NCBI RefSeq assembly: GCF_003967015.1
Contig: NZ_AP017560.1
Location: 4,090,048-4,154,047 of the forward strand
Source of the DNA: Pseudanabaena sp. ABRG5-3
Lineage (GTDB): Bacteria; Cyanobacteriota; Cyanobacteriia; Pseudanabaenales; Pseudanabaenaceae
Direction: 5' to 3'
DNA: 64,000 nucleotides
The notes below the pieces were generated by a model, which ran no database searches, had not been told where the DNA came from, and worked only from the letters and a program-made list of their open reading frames with translations. The position numbers were made by a program, and so were the translations under genes. Numbering within the stretch: the stretch's first letter is position 1; every line of letters starts with the position of its first letter. Below are positions 17,442-26,026 of the stretch, piece by piece.

Positions 17442-18399
17442 GCGGGAAGATATCGGACATAACTCCTGCTATGCGGTTGAGATAGGGGGCTGGATCGAGA
17501 GCTACCCAGCCATCACCCGATGGAACCATGATCTCAAAGTGTAAGTGGGGACCCGTTGAACGTCCTGTCGAGCCGACAATCCCAAGTTGTTGTCCTTGAG
17601 CTACCTGTTGCCCTTGATAGACATAAATTGCTTCTAAATGGGCGTAGCGTGTGCCTGTGGAACCATGATCCAATTCGACGAGATTGCCATAGCCATCGCC
17701 CCAACCTGCAAAATCAACTCTGCCTGCTTTGGCTGCTAGTACAGGAGTGCCAAAGGGTGCGCCGAGGTCGATACCGCTATGAAATGACCAAATCGCTGTA
17801 ACGGGGTTCATGCGCCAACCATAGCCAGAAGTAACAGGGACAGAGTAGGGCAGAGGATAGCCGCCTGTTTGCATGATCACAGTCGGATTGTCAGAACCTC
17901 TAGAAGCGATCGCAGGATTGAAGGGAATAGGATCGGGTTTCCAGATGGCTCCGGGTACAAATACGACTTTGGGGCGGCGTTGACAGCCATTGCGCTCGAA
18001 TAGCACGTCGGCGCGAATATTGTATTTTTTGGCAACAGTGGTGTAGTTTTCCTCATTTTTGAAGCGATAGGTCAAGCCATCTAGAGGCGGGATTGATAGG
18101 GTTTGCCCCACTGTGACATTGCCACTACGAACTTCTGGGTTTAGCCCCATCAAGGTTGCAGTTTTGAGGTTATATTGCTTGGCGATCGCATCCAGAGTCT
18201 CGCCTTGTTTGACTTTGTGTTGGGTGAGATCATCGAGGGTTGGCTTGCCACATAGTTCTTCTGCTTCTTTGGCGTTAGACTCATCGGTGGGAGTAGTAGG
18301 TTTGGATGAGGCAGCGAGGGCAGGCAAGGGAAAGAAACTAGCGATCGCAACTACCAAAAATAAGGGTGAGAGCAGGGAGTTTTTGCAATAAGGCTTCAT
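17437..18399 (-). CDS. Secreted LysM / M23 family metallopeptidase
   Basis: A cell-wall endopeptidase or amidase activator of 320 residues. Signal peptide to about residue 30 (PLPALAA), one LysM at about 61-103 (HKVKQGETLDAIAKQYNLKT), a second LysM-like segment at 110-150, then an M23 domain with H207 and D211 in FHSGIDLGAPFG and HLHFE at 285-289. These are the lysostaphin-type zinc ligands, so the enzyme should be active rather than a degenerate EnvC. It acts in the periplasm on peptidoglycan cross-links. Its stop codon lies in a direct repeat. Confidence 0.9.
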   Translation of the reverse strand: MKPYCKNSLLSPLFLVVAIASFFPLPALAASSKPTTPTDESNAKEAEELCGKPTLDDLTQHKVKQGETLDAIAKQYNLKTATLMGLNPEVRSGNVTVGQTLSIPPLDGLTYRFKNEENYTTVAKKYNIRADVLFERNGCQRRPKVVFVPGAIWKPDPIPFNPAIASRGSDNPTVIMQTGGYPLPYSVPVTSGYGWRMNPVTAIWSFHSGIDLGAPFGTPVLAAKAGRVDFAGWGDGYGNLVELDHGSTGTRYAHLEAIYVYQGQQVAQGQQLGIVGSTGRSTGPHLHFEIMVPSGDGWVALDPAPYLNRIAGVMSDIFPL

Positions 18400-18593
18400 G
18401 GACTGTTAACTAGCGTTATTTATGGGGACGTTAATCGAGGAATGAGTGAGAGGAGATCGAGAGAGTTAGTGATTTAACGAAAAATGTAACAAAACATAAA
18501 GATCTATGATAAGAATCTTTACAATACAATGCCTTAACATTTTCGCAGCGATCGGTTCTGGATTAACACCACCAATCTGGTGATTTCTATTTT

Positions 18594-18640
18594 TAGGAAA
18601 ATGATGTTGTCGCACTTTGTGCGACAACATCATTTTCCTA
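18594..18640. repeat. 47-base perfect palindrome
   Basis: TAGGAAAATGATGTTGTCGC pairs with its complement around ACTTTGT. It sits in the divergent gap between the M23 and inositol phosphatase genes, so it is not at the 3' end of either; it may be a mobile or structural repeat. Confidence 0.6.
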
Positions 18641-18734
18641 ATGTAATCTGAACTCTATTTTTAAAATCCGCTTTAGGGTTAGGATCAGAAATGCAAAATA
18701 CCTCTCATCTCACTAGATTTAATTCTCATAATTT

Positions 18735-19586
18735 ATGACAACTTCACTAGCTTCCGTTAGTAAAGAGCAACTCCAAACCTTCTTAGATATTGCTACTGAG
18801 GCAGCTTGTGCGGGTGGTGCAGTCCTTAGATCCTATCTTGGAAACCTCCAAGAGAAAGAAGTCGAAGAGAAACGCCCTGGGGATTTAGTGACGATCGCTG
18901 ACAAAGAATCGGAAGCAACTGTTCTATCGATTTTGCAACGCCACTTTCCTGATCATGGCATTTTGGCAGAAGAATCGGGTGTCTTGGGGAATACCAATAG
19001 TCGATATTTATGGGCGATCGATCCCCTCGATGGCACGACCAATTTTGCCCATCAATATCCCTTCTCATCGGTATCAATCGCCTTGCTAATCGATGGAATT
19101 CCTTCCGTTGGCGCAATTTATGATCCCTTTCGCGATGAGATTTTTCGTGCTGCCACAGGCTTAGGCGCAACTCGTAATCGTGTGTCAATTCATGTTTCTA
19201 AGACGACAGAACTCAGTCGCAGTCTCTTAGTAACTGGATTTGCCTACGATCGCACCCTCGTTGAAGATAATAACTATGCTGAGTTTTGTCATTTCACTCA
19301 CCTCACCCAAGGCGTAAGGCGTGGTGGTTCCGCCGCGATGGATTTGGCTTATGTGGCCTGTGGTCGTTTAGATGGCTATTGGGAGCGAGGTTTATCTCTG
19401 TGGGATTTAGCGGCTGGTGTGGTGGTGGTGCGCGAGGCTGGTGGCATAGTTACAGCCTATGATGGCAGCGAACATATTCCTAAGTCGGGAAGATTGCTCG
19501 CGACTAATGGTCATTTACATCAGCAAATGATTGATGAATTAGCGTTGATTAAGCCTTTACCCTTTAAGTTTCCTTTTGGAAGATAA
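18735..19586 (+). CDS. Inositol monophosphatase family protein
   Basis: A Mg-dependent sugar or nucleotide phosphatase of 283 residues. Motifs: E79/E80 in ILAEESG, WAIDPLDGTTNF with D96 and D99 at residues 93-104, and D224 in LSLWDLAAGVVVVREAGG, all metal ligands of the family. Cyanobacterial members include inositol monophosphatase and histidinol-phosphatase-like enzymes, so the substrate cannot be fixed. It starts at an ATG, stands alone and ends in a bidirectional terminator shared with the convergent M14 gene. Confidence 0.9.
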   Translation: MTTSLASVSKEQLQTFLDIATEAACAGGAVLRSYLGNLQEKEVEEKRPGDLVTIADKESEATVLSILQRHFPDHGILAEESGVLGNTNSRYLWAIDPLDGTTNFAHQYPFSSVSIALLIDGIPSVGAIYDPFRDEIFRAATGLGATRNRVSIHVSKTTELSRSLLVTGFAYDRTLVEDNNYAEFCHFTHLTQGVRRGGSAAMDLAYVACGRLDGYWERGLSLWDLAAGVVVVREAGGIVTAYDGSEHIPKSGRLLATNGHLHQQMIDELALIKPLPFKFPFGR

Positions 19587-19621
19587 TCAAAAGCGGCACT
19601 ATGTGCCGCTTTTGATTATTT
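19582..19621. terminator. Bidirectional terminator
   Basis: AATCAAAAGCGGCAC pairs with GTGCCGCTTTTGATT between two convergent genes, overlapping both 3' ends. Confidence 0.75.
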
Positions 19622-20623
19622 GGTCTTAAGTGGTAAGCGCTCCATGAGATAGCACAGGCAATCTTGGCGAATAATATCAGTGTCGAGAGTTAGCATTGAT
19701 GGCATAGCTGCGATTTTTAATTTAATTTCGCCATTTTCGATCTGGAAATAGCGATCGCCTTTTTCTTCACCATCCTCGCTCAGGGCTGATAAATAGGCGC
19801 TTTCGTTTTTTGTTTTACCAAAGTTTGCCCCAATCGGTAATTCACAAAAATTGAGGCAATCCATTTCCGCAGGAAAAGTGATGTCATCGTTAGGATTACC
19901 CTCGAAACTGAAATTAATTTCTTCAGGGACTTTGACGATCGCCACCGTGTGAAATAAATCAATATCTGCGATCAGCGAATCTGGCAGACTATCAAAACTA
20001 TCGAGATTGAGGCAAGTTTCCATGAATTCCAAGGCATGGACTGTGCCATCGGGAACATCGGGCTGACCACACTCTACAACGATCGAGGGGCAAAAATGTC
20101 CAAAAGCAAAGGACTGTACTGTTTTGGGACTAGTGTAATAGACAACGGTTTTGCCAAATAATCTCGCCAGTTTCCGAAAATCCTTCTCTAAATGCGTAAT
20201 GCAGCCATAGTGAGGATTCCTGCCCGTATTATTATGCACATCAATGCTGGCAAATACCCCACGCGATCGCATTTCCTCTATTACCTGTTGCGCCATGTGA
20301 TGCTCTGGAGTGTTCCCTGTTTGCCAAATGCGATTGTAGTCAGGCTGATTGGGTAGATGTCTGAGGCGATATCTTGCTGCTGAAACATTACCGATAAATA
20401 TTGATAGTGATCGCGGTAGCCTTTGAGCTTCATATTTTCGCAGTAATTCACGGATCGCTAACCAACTGGTAGTTTCATTCCCATGTAGCAAAACTGAAAC
20501 AAACAATGGTGCTTGGCGATCGCCTTCTAAGTGAATTAGTGTGGGGCGCTCAAGTATTTTGTAAATCTGATCGGACTCAAGATCGAGTAAACCGTCGGGC
20601 AAGCGATCGAAAACGTCAAGCAT
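19616..20623 (-). CDS. M14 family (succinylglutamate desuccinylase/aspartoacylase-like) zinc hydrolase
   Basis: The 335-residue protein shows HGNE (H47, E50) in VSVLLHGNETTS and a third zinc ligand H130 in SIDVHNNTGRNPHYG, the aspartoacylase-type pattern. It should hydrolyse an N-acyl or C-terminal bond; the substrate is unknown. The C-terminal third (after about residue 225) is divergent. The ATG at 20623 is used; three codons upstream there is a TTG in frame. The gene is alone on its strand between two palindrome groups. Confidence 0.8.
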   Translation of the reverse strand: MLDVFDRLPDGLLDLESDQIYKILERPTLIHLEGDRQAPLFVSVLLHGNETTSWLAIRELLRKYEAQRLPRSLSIFIGNVSAARYRLRHLPNQPDYNRIWQTGNTPEHHMAQQVIEEMRSRGVFASIDVHNNTGRNPHYGCITHLEKDFRKLARLFGKTVVYYTSPKTVQSFAFGHFCPSIVVECGQPDVPDGTVHALEFMETCLNLDSFDSLPDSLIADIDLFHTVAIVKVPEEINFSFEGNPNDDITFPAEMDCLNFCELPIGANFGKTKNESAYLSALSEDGEEKGDRYFQIENGEIKLKIAAMPSMLTLDTDIIRQDCLCYLMERLPLKTK

Positions 20624-20671
20624 GGTAAACAAAAATTAAAAAACACCCAATATTAACCAGCATAAACGCAA

Positions 20672-20742
20672 AAGAGAGAGTCGATGCTAAGCATCGACTC
20701 TCTCTTAAAGCAATTGAGGAGCACCAAATGGCGCTCCTCAAT
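20672..20742. terminator. Two hairpins 3' of psaC
   Basis: AAGAGAGAGTCGATGC pairs with its complement around TAA (20672-20706). ATTGAGGAGC pairs with GCTCCTCAAT (20713-20742), the second being the likely psaC terminator on the minus strand. Confidence 0.6.
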
Positions 20743-20831
20743 TTAAATGCAGGATAAAAATAATTGCACTTAATAGAAAATAAACAAGAATCTAGCCAAC
20801 TAATAAATAATTAAAAAATAAATAATTAAAA

Positions 20832-21110
<279 letters not shown>

Positions 21111-21267
21111 TTAGGCACGGGATGTTTAAAACCAAGTTTATCGTAGTGGTTTACATTCAATGATCAGATTGTGAGATAACTTAAAACAAATTAATATTTG
21201 AGGCAAGAATTAAGTTTTTAGATTGATTTTATTTACTGGGGCATTGATCAATGAGTCAAAGGACATG

Positions 21268-21377
21268 AAACCCAAGAAGAGAATGGCGGCGCTTTGCGCT
21301 GCCATTCTCTTCTTGGGTTTGCAGCAACTTCGTAAAGAAACGACTAATTGTGGTGCGTCTTTGCCGCGCCACAATTA
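21268..21377. repeat. Palindrome plus GCCGCGCCAC-family hairpin at the uvrA 3' end
   Basis: First, AAACCCAAGAAGAGAATGGC pairs with its complement (21268-21320); its left flank AAAGGACATG recalls family 1 MITEs. Second, CTAATTGTGG pairs with CCACAATTAG (21343-21377) with the family shoulder CAACTTCGTAAAGAAA and loop CTTTGCCGCGCCAC. The second hairpin overlaps the uvrA stop codon. Confidence 0.6.
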
Positions 21378-24269
21378 GGGTTTACTGCGAGGATATTCGG
21401 CTAATACTTGCTTGAGATATTTGCCAGTGTAAGATTTCTTCACTTTTGCCACCTGTTCGGGCGTGCCTTCCGCTATCACCTCGCCGCCGCGATCGCCTCC
21501 TTCAGGTCCCAGATCAATAATCCAATCCGCACAGCGAATTACATCGAGATTATGTTCAATTGTGATAATGCTATTGCCCTTGTCAACGAGGCGCTGCATC
21601 ACATCCAACAACTTATGCACATCGTAAAAGCTTAAACCCGTGGTCGGCTCATCGATTAAATATAGAGTTTTGCCTGTGGCTCGACGTGCTAACTCGGTGG
21701 CAAGTTTCACCCGTTGTGCCTCACCGCCTGAAAGCGTGGGAGCCGACTGACCGAGACGCACATAGCCTAAGCCCACATCCACCAGCATTCCCAATTTGGC
21801 ATGGGCAGAGGGAATATTCTCGAAAAAGTGCATCGCTTCTTCGATGGTCATATCTAGCACATCAGCGATCGTCTTTTCCTTGTACTTAACTTGCAACGTC
21901 TCACGGTTATATCTTGCACCTTTGCAAACATCGCACTGCACATAGACATCGGGCAGGAAATTCATGGAAATGATATTTACGCCTTGACCTGAACAAGCTT
22001 CGCAGCGCCCACCCTTGACGTTAAAGGAAAATTGTCCCGCCTTGTAGCCGCGAGTTTTTGCCGCCGTTGTCAGCGCAAAGGTTTCACGGATCACATCGAA
22101 TAGCCCTGTATAAGTCGCAGGGTTGGATCGGGGCGTGCGTCCGATGGGGGATTGATCGATAACGATAAATTTATCAAGGTGCTTGAGTCCCTTGACTTCA
22201 TCAATGCCTTTAGGAACTGGTACTTTCCGCGAAAAGTTATGTTCGAGGGAATGGTGCAGCAGGTCGTTAATTAAGGTGGATTTGCCTGAGCCTGATACGC
22301 CTGTGATGCAGACTAGCTTTCCAAGGGGAATTTTGACATTGACATTTTTGAGGTTATTCAGATGAGCATTACAAATTTCTAGATGTTTGCCATTGCCTTC
22401 GCGGCGTTCCGCAGGGGTGAAGATTTGCTTTTGTTTAGAGAGATAGGCTCCCGTGAGGGATTCGGGATTTTTTTCAATATCCTTAACACTGCCTTGAGCG
22501 ACAACTCGTCCCCCATGCACGCCTGCTCCCGGTCCGATATCAACCAGATAATCAGCCGCCCGAATGGTTTCTTCGTCATGCTCGACCACGATTAAGGTGT
22601 TACCGAGATCGCGCAGTTTAGTTAACGTGGCAAGCAATCGTGAGTTATCCCGTTGATGCAGTCCAATGCTCGGTTCATCCAATACATAGAGAACTCCTGT
22701 TAACCCTGACCCGATCTGAGTAGCAAGGCGAATCCGTTGGGCTTCGCCGCCAGAGAGCGACATCGTGGAACGATCAAGGGTCAAGTAATCTAAACCGACA
22801 TCTAATAAAAATTGCAGTCGGGCTTCGATTTCTTGCAACACGCGATCGCCTATTTGTCTTGTCCTTGTATCGAGATCGAGATTTTTGAGACGGTCTAAGC
22901 AAGTGCCAATGGGAACCGATACAAAGTCAATAATGTTAAAGCCGCCAATGCGAACCGCAAGGGATTCGGGTTTAAGGCGTGTACCTTCGCAAGTAGCGCA
23001 GGACTGCTCGATCAGATAATTCTCTAGCTTTTGCCGTTGCGATTCGCCCGCCTCTTTGTACTGCTGTTCGAGAATGGCGATCGCCCCTTCATAGCGTTTG
23101 TAATAGCCCTCACTGCGATCGCGATAAAGGGAGTCGGGCTTAATTAAAATTTTCTCCGTAGTACCGTAGAGAATAATATCAATCTGGGCTTGAGAGAGCT
23201 TTTCCCAAGGTGTGTTAATTTCAAATCCTGCATATTCACCCACACTGGATAGGAGCGAAATGTAATAGGTATGAGTTTTGTCCGCCCAAGGCGCGATCGC
23301 TGCATATACAGGTAAAGAGGGATCGGGGACGATCAGTTCAGGGTTAAAGGTTTTAATACTTCCCAATCCATGACAAGCAGGACAAGCGCCATAGGGAGAA
23401 TTGAAAGAGAACATACGGGGCGATAGTTCTTCCATCACCGCTCCATGTTCAGGACAGGCGAAGTTTTCTGAGAAAGTCAGAATATTACTTTCTGGCTTAG
23501 ATTTCTTGCTCCCCTCTCCCTCTGGGAGAGGGGCTGGGGGTGAGGGATTTAAAATCTCTACCATCGCGATTCCTTCGGCACGTTTTAAACAGGTAGCGAG
23601 AGAATCCGTTAAGCGCTCTTGAATATCATCCTTACGAACTAAGCGATCGACGACAATTTCAATATCATGGAGTTTGTTTTTATCTAGTTCGATATTGTCG
23701 CTCAGTTCCCGCACTTCGCCATCAATGCGAACTCTGCCAAAACCTTCCGAAGCCAGACTCGCTAATAATTTTTTATGGGTTCCCTTTTTGCCACGAATCA
23801 CGGGTGCGAGTAATTGGAAGCGCGTGCGATCGCTTAACTCCATAATCGTATCCACCATGTGATCGATGCTCTGGGGCGCAATATTGCGATCGCAGATCGG
23901 GCAATGGGGCGAACCTGCACGACCAAATAATAAGCGCAAATAATCATAGATCTCCGTGACCGTGCCGACAGTTGATCGCGGATTATGGGAAGTAGATTTC
24001 TGGTCAATGGAAATTGCAGGACTCAAACCCTCGATATAGTCCACATCGGGCTTATCGACTTGTCCTAAAAATTGCCGCGCATAGGCGCTGAGCGATTCCA
24101 CATAGCGACGCTGACCCTCGGCAAAAATCGTGTCAAAGGCGAGGGATGATTTGCCAGAGCCAGATACACCTGTAAACACAATCAGGCGATCGCGGGGAAT
24201 CGTCAGGTCAACATTTTTGAGGTTGTGCTGTCTCGCACCTCTAACTTGGATGTGGGTATGGTCTGGCAT
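21375..24269 (-). CDS. uvrA: Excinuclease ABC subunit UvrA
   Basis: The damage-recognition ATPase of nucleotide excision repair, 964 residues. It has two ABC modules: Walker A motifs GVSGSGKSSLAFDTIFAEGQ (near residue 34) and GVSGSGKSTLINDLLHHSL, signatures LSGGEAQRIRLATQIGSGL and LSGGEAQRVKLATELARRA, and zinc-binding CxxC pairs (CPICD, CPAC, CEAC, CDVC). An oddity is an in-frame segment NPSPPAPLPEGEGSKKSK at about residues 239-257, encoded by a copy of the dispersed cyanobacterial repeat normally seen between genes. It falls in the UvrB-binding/insertion region and seems tolerated. Confidence 0.98.
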   Translation of the reverse strand: MPDHTHIQVRGARQHNLKNVDLTIPRDRLIVFTGVSGSGKSSLAFDTIFAEGQRRYVESLSAYARQFLGQVDKPDVDYIEGLSPAISIDQKSTSHNPRSTVGTVTEIYDYLRLLFGRAGSPHCPICDRNIAPQSIDHMVDTIMELSDRTRFQLLAPVIRGKKGTHKKLLASLASEGFGRVRIDGEVRELSDNIELDKNKLHDIEIVVDRLVRKDDIQERLTDSLATCLKRAEGIAMVEILNPSPPAPLPEGEGSKKSKPESNILTFSENFACPEHGAVMEELSPRMFSFNSPYGACPACHGLGSIKTFNPELIVPDPSLPVYAAIAPWADKTHTYYISLLSSVGEYAGFEINTPWEKLSQAQIDIILYGTTEKILIKPDSLYRDRSEGYYKRYEGAIAILEQQYKEAGESQRQKLENYLIEQSCATCEGTRLKPESLAVRIGGFNIIDFVSVPIGTCLDRLKNLDLDTRTRQIGDRVLQEIEARLQFLLDVGLDYLTLDRSTMSLSGGEAQRIRLATQIGSGLTGVLYVLDEPSIGLHQRDNSRLLATLTKLRDLGNTLIVVEHDEETIRAADYLVDIGPGAGVHGGRVVAQGSVKDIEKNPESLTGAYLSKQKQIFTPAERREGNGKHLEICNAHLNNLKNVNVKIPLGKLVCITGVSGSGKSTLINDLLHHSLEHNFSRKVPVPKGIDEVKGLKHLDKFIVIDQSPIGRTPRSNPATYTGLFDVIRETFALTTAAKTRGYKAGQFSFNVKGGRCEACSGQGVNIISMNFLPDVYVQCDVCKGARYNRETLQVKYKEKTIADVLDMTIEEAMHFFENIPSAHAKLGMLVDVGLGYVRLGQSAPTLSGGEAQRVKLATELARRATGKTLYLIDEPTTGLSFYDVHKLLDVMQRLVDKGNSIITIEHNLDVIRCADWIIDLGPEGGDRGGEVIAEGTPEQVAKVKKSYTGKYLKQVLAEYPRSKP
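23511..23549. repeat. Dispersed PSPPAPLP repeat inside uvrA
   Basis: CTCCCCTCTCCCTCTGGGAG followed by AGGGGCTGGGGGTGAGGGA is the palindromic repeat usually found between cyanobacterial genes. Here it is translated in the uvrA frame as NPSPPAPLPEGEGS. A related, longer copy is at 40921-40990. Confidence 0.8.
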
Positions 24270-24387
24270 GAGGGCGCAATTTAGGTTTAGGCTAGCGTAA
24301 AGATTTGTTACTAGTCTAAGCTACAAATCCAAGCGATCGCGATCGCAATTTTCAAGCAATTACGAAGGATTGCTGCCCCACCTTATA

Positions 24388-24487
24388 TAGCTATCACCAT
24401 TCATGTTAAATCCGAAAAGAGAGTAGCGGGACTTCGTCCCGCTACTCTCTTTTCGATTTTATGTCCTACTAAACTTGGCTGTTGCTA
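24388..24487. mobile_element. MITE family 1, second copy
   Basis: Begins TAGCTATCACCATTCATG and ends with the complement of TAGCAACAGCCAAGTTTAG. The middle is a palindrome around GCGGGACTTCGTCCCGC with GAAAAGAGAGTA arms. The left flank ends in TA; the right flank is TG, so the target duplication is imperfect or mutated. Its right end matches the left end of the element at 484 and, in inverted sense, the ends at 11742-11853. Confidence 0.65.
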
Positions 24488-24634
24488 TGCCAATTCACAA
24501 AAGGTAATGCTTAAACCTTATGCAGTCTCTAACTCTGCCTAGTAATTTTCGAGGTGGCGACTCAGTTTATATAATGAAACTATCAAGAAACTTATCTAAA
24601 TAGTACATTATGCGATCGGGCTAATACGCCAAAT

Positions 24635-24733
24635 GGGTGATTAGGTAGAATTATTCTACATAACATCCCGTATAGGGTGATTAGGCAGAATTATTCTATA
24701 TAACACTCCGTATAGGGTGATTAGGCAGAAATT
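24635..24733. repeat. 40-base tandem repeat, 2.5 copies
   Basis: GGGTGATTAGGCAGAATTAT followed by TCTATATAACACTCCGTATA is repeated with a 40-base period starting at 24635, 24675 and 24715; the third copy is partial. A degenerate relative (CCTATAGTGACATTAGACAG) continues into the stem at 24752-24800. There are no spacers, so it is not a CRISPR. Confidence 0.85.
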
Positions 24734-24751
24734 TGACTTTCGGGCTATATT

Positions 24752-24800
24752 GCCTATAGTGACATTAGACAGAATTTTTCCGTCTAATACATAGTTAGGC
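24752..24800 (+). other. Degenerate attC-like site at the cassette start
   Basis: GCCTATA (24752-24758), ATTAGACAG (24764-24772), CGTCTAAT (24781-24788) and GTTAGGC (24794-24800) can fold like a short attC: outer pairs GCCTA/TAGGC, inner stem ATTAGAC/GTCTAAT with one extrahelical A and G/C. The R'' box lacks the canonical AAC, and the segment is related to the neighbouring tandem repeat, so it may be a decayed or non-functional site. The GTTAGGC core is canonical (GTTRRRY). Confidence 0.4.
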
Positions 24801-26005
24801 GAGGAAGCTACTTTCATGTTCAACGCCTCAGCAATTGTGTAGATTAATGGTACGCCGTGAAATCAAGAATAGTCATTGCGGATTGCTCGCTTAGTACTCT
24901 AACAACACAAGTTCGTGATTCTAAACTTGATTGGTGCTCATTCACCCAAGCTGTATATCTATGCTGTTCAAACGTCCACTATTCAGTACCAGCCTATTCA
25001 TTGGACTGCTAATTCTCAATGGTGGATGTAACCAAGATAGCTACGGAATCTGTAAAAAACCGAACGAAATTAGAAAATATGTTAAGTGGGGTGGCGATCC
25101 CAATCGGCACGAAGATGTCCTGATTTATGGAAATTGGAGTTCAATGAAATTATCGCCACCTTTGCTCGGCTGTGCAGTTCAAAGTGGAGATTTAAGCTTG
25201 GTACAATTCCTGGTGAGCAAAGGTGCGTATGTGAATGGTCGTGATGACATCACTGGTCACACACCACTGCATTATTTAGCCTTTCGTTTTGGAGATCCTT
25301 CTGGTTCGTATGAAATTGCAAAGTTTTTAACTGACAAAGGTGCTGATGTCAATGCAAAAGATTTTGACGGAAATACTCCATTGCATCTAGTGCCGTCCCA
25401 CTGGAGTGACGTAGCCGAACTGCTGATTAATCGAGGGGCTAATGTCAATGCTCAAAATAAGTCCTACCAAACTCCTTTGCATACAGCGGCTTCGTCATAT
25501 TGCGGCACTAAAGTGATCAAATTGTTACTCGCAGCAAAAGTCGAAGTTAACACGAAAGACTTTATAGGTAGCACACCCCTACATTACGCAGTTGGAAATA
25601 ATTGTGTTGAGAGTGTAGCTATGTTAGTAGACGCAGGAGCTGACGTGGATTGGAAGGACAACAAGGGAATCTCGCCTTTCATCCAAGCCAATGAGAAATA
25701 TCTGGATGCGACGCGAGGTGGAACCTACAAAGAAGAAGGGGAAACATATCAGAAGATGATTCGCATTATGGAAGCTGCTAGAAAGCGCCGCTCTTAGTGA
25801 AAGATTTTCGCAAACCTCGATCTTGGTGTGGATGCAAAGGTTACTAGCAGACGCTCAACTAGACTGTTTGGCTTCAAAAATTACGTCATCGAAACAAATA
25901 TGAGTTTCAAGAGTCTAAGCGTGAAGCCTAACCCTTCGTTGGTGCGGACGATACAGAGTATACTGGTGAGAGTTGAAGCATACTTGTCGCCGCACAACTA
26001 TGCCG
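24795..26005 (+). mobile_element. Integron gene cassette (1.2 kb) without a visible integrase
   Basis: The segment runs from TTAGGC of the core at 24794-24800 to the G of GTTAGCT at 26005, as cassette boundaries are defined (cleavage between G and TT). It holds one plus-strand gene, the ankyrin lipoprotein, followed by an attC in the expected orientation. The R'' box of that attC (GCCTAAC) is exactly complementary to GTTAGGC at the cassette start, which is the relation expected for a once-circular cassette. No intI-like tyrosine recombinase is encoded in the window, so it is a lone cassette or the edge of a CALIN-type cluster. Confidence 0.7.
24961..25797 (+). CDS. Ankyrin-repeat lipoprotein, cassette-borne
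   Basis: The 278-residue product starts MLFKRPLFSTSLFIGLLILN and has a lipoprotein-type cysteine in NGGC (about residue 22). Five to six ankyrin repeats follow: LLGCAVQSGDLSLVQFLVSK, HTPLHYLAFRFG, NTPLHLVPSHWSDVAELLIN, QTPLHTAASSYCGTKVIKLL, STPLHYAVGNNCVESVAMLV and ISPFIQAN. Ankyrin repeats bind proteins; a lipid-anchored periplasmic or surface location is inferred. ATG 24961 is preferred to the TTG at 24931. It is the only gene of an attC-bounded cassette. No similar gene is nearby; transfer from a bacterium carrying integrons is likely. Confidence 0.82.
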   Translation: MLFKRPLFSTSLFIGLLILNGGCNQDSYGICKKPNEIRKYVKWGGDPNRHEDVLIYGNWSSMKLSPPLLGCAVQSGDLSLVQFLVSKGAYVNGRDDITGHTPLHYLAFRFGDPSGSYEIAKFLTDKGADVNAKDFDGNTPLHLVPSHWSDVAELLINRGANVNAQNKSYQTPLHTAASSYCGTKVIKLLLAAKVEVNTKDFIGSTPLHYAVGNNCVESVAMLVDAGADVDWKDNKGISPFIQANEKYLDATRGGTYKEEGETYQKMIRIMEAARKRRS

Positions 26006-26011
26006 TTAGCT
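25926..26011 (+). other. attC recombination site
   Basis: Order of boxes: R'' GCCTAAC (25926-25932), spacer CCTTC, L'' GTTGGTGCGGACG (25938-25950), variable stem 25951-25987, L' CGCCGCACAAC (25988-25998), spacer TATGCC, R' GTTAGCT (26005-26011). L'' pairs with L' leaving two extra bases (G and A) unpaired, as extrahelical bases of attC do. The variable part forms a further stem, ACA-AGTAT-CT against AG-ATACT-TGT with small bulges. Length is 86 bases. R' deviates from GTTRRRY at one position. Confidence 0.8.
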
Positions 26012-26026
26012 ATATCCTAACTATAA

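Noticed and set aside
24635-24733. Possible CRISPR array
   Set aside because: The 40-base units are directly adjacent with no unique spacers, and no cas gene is present.
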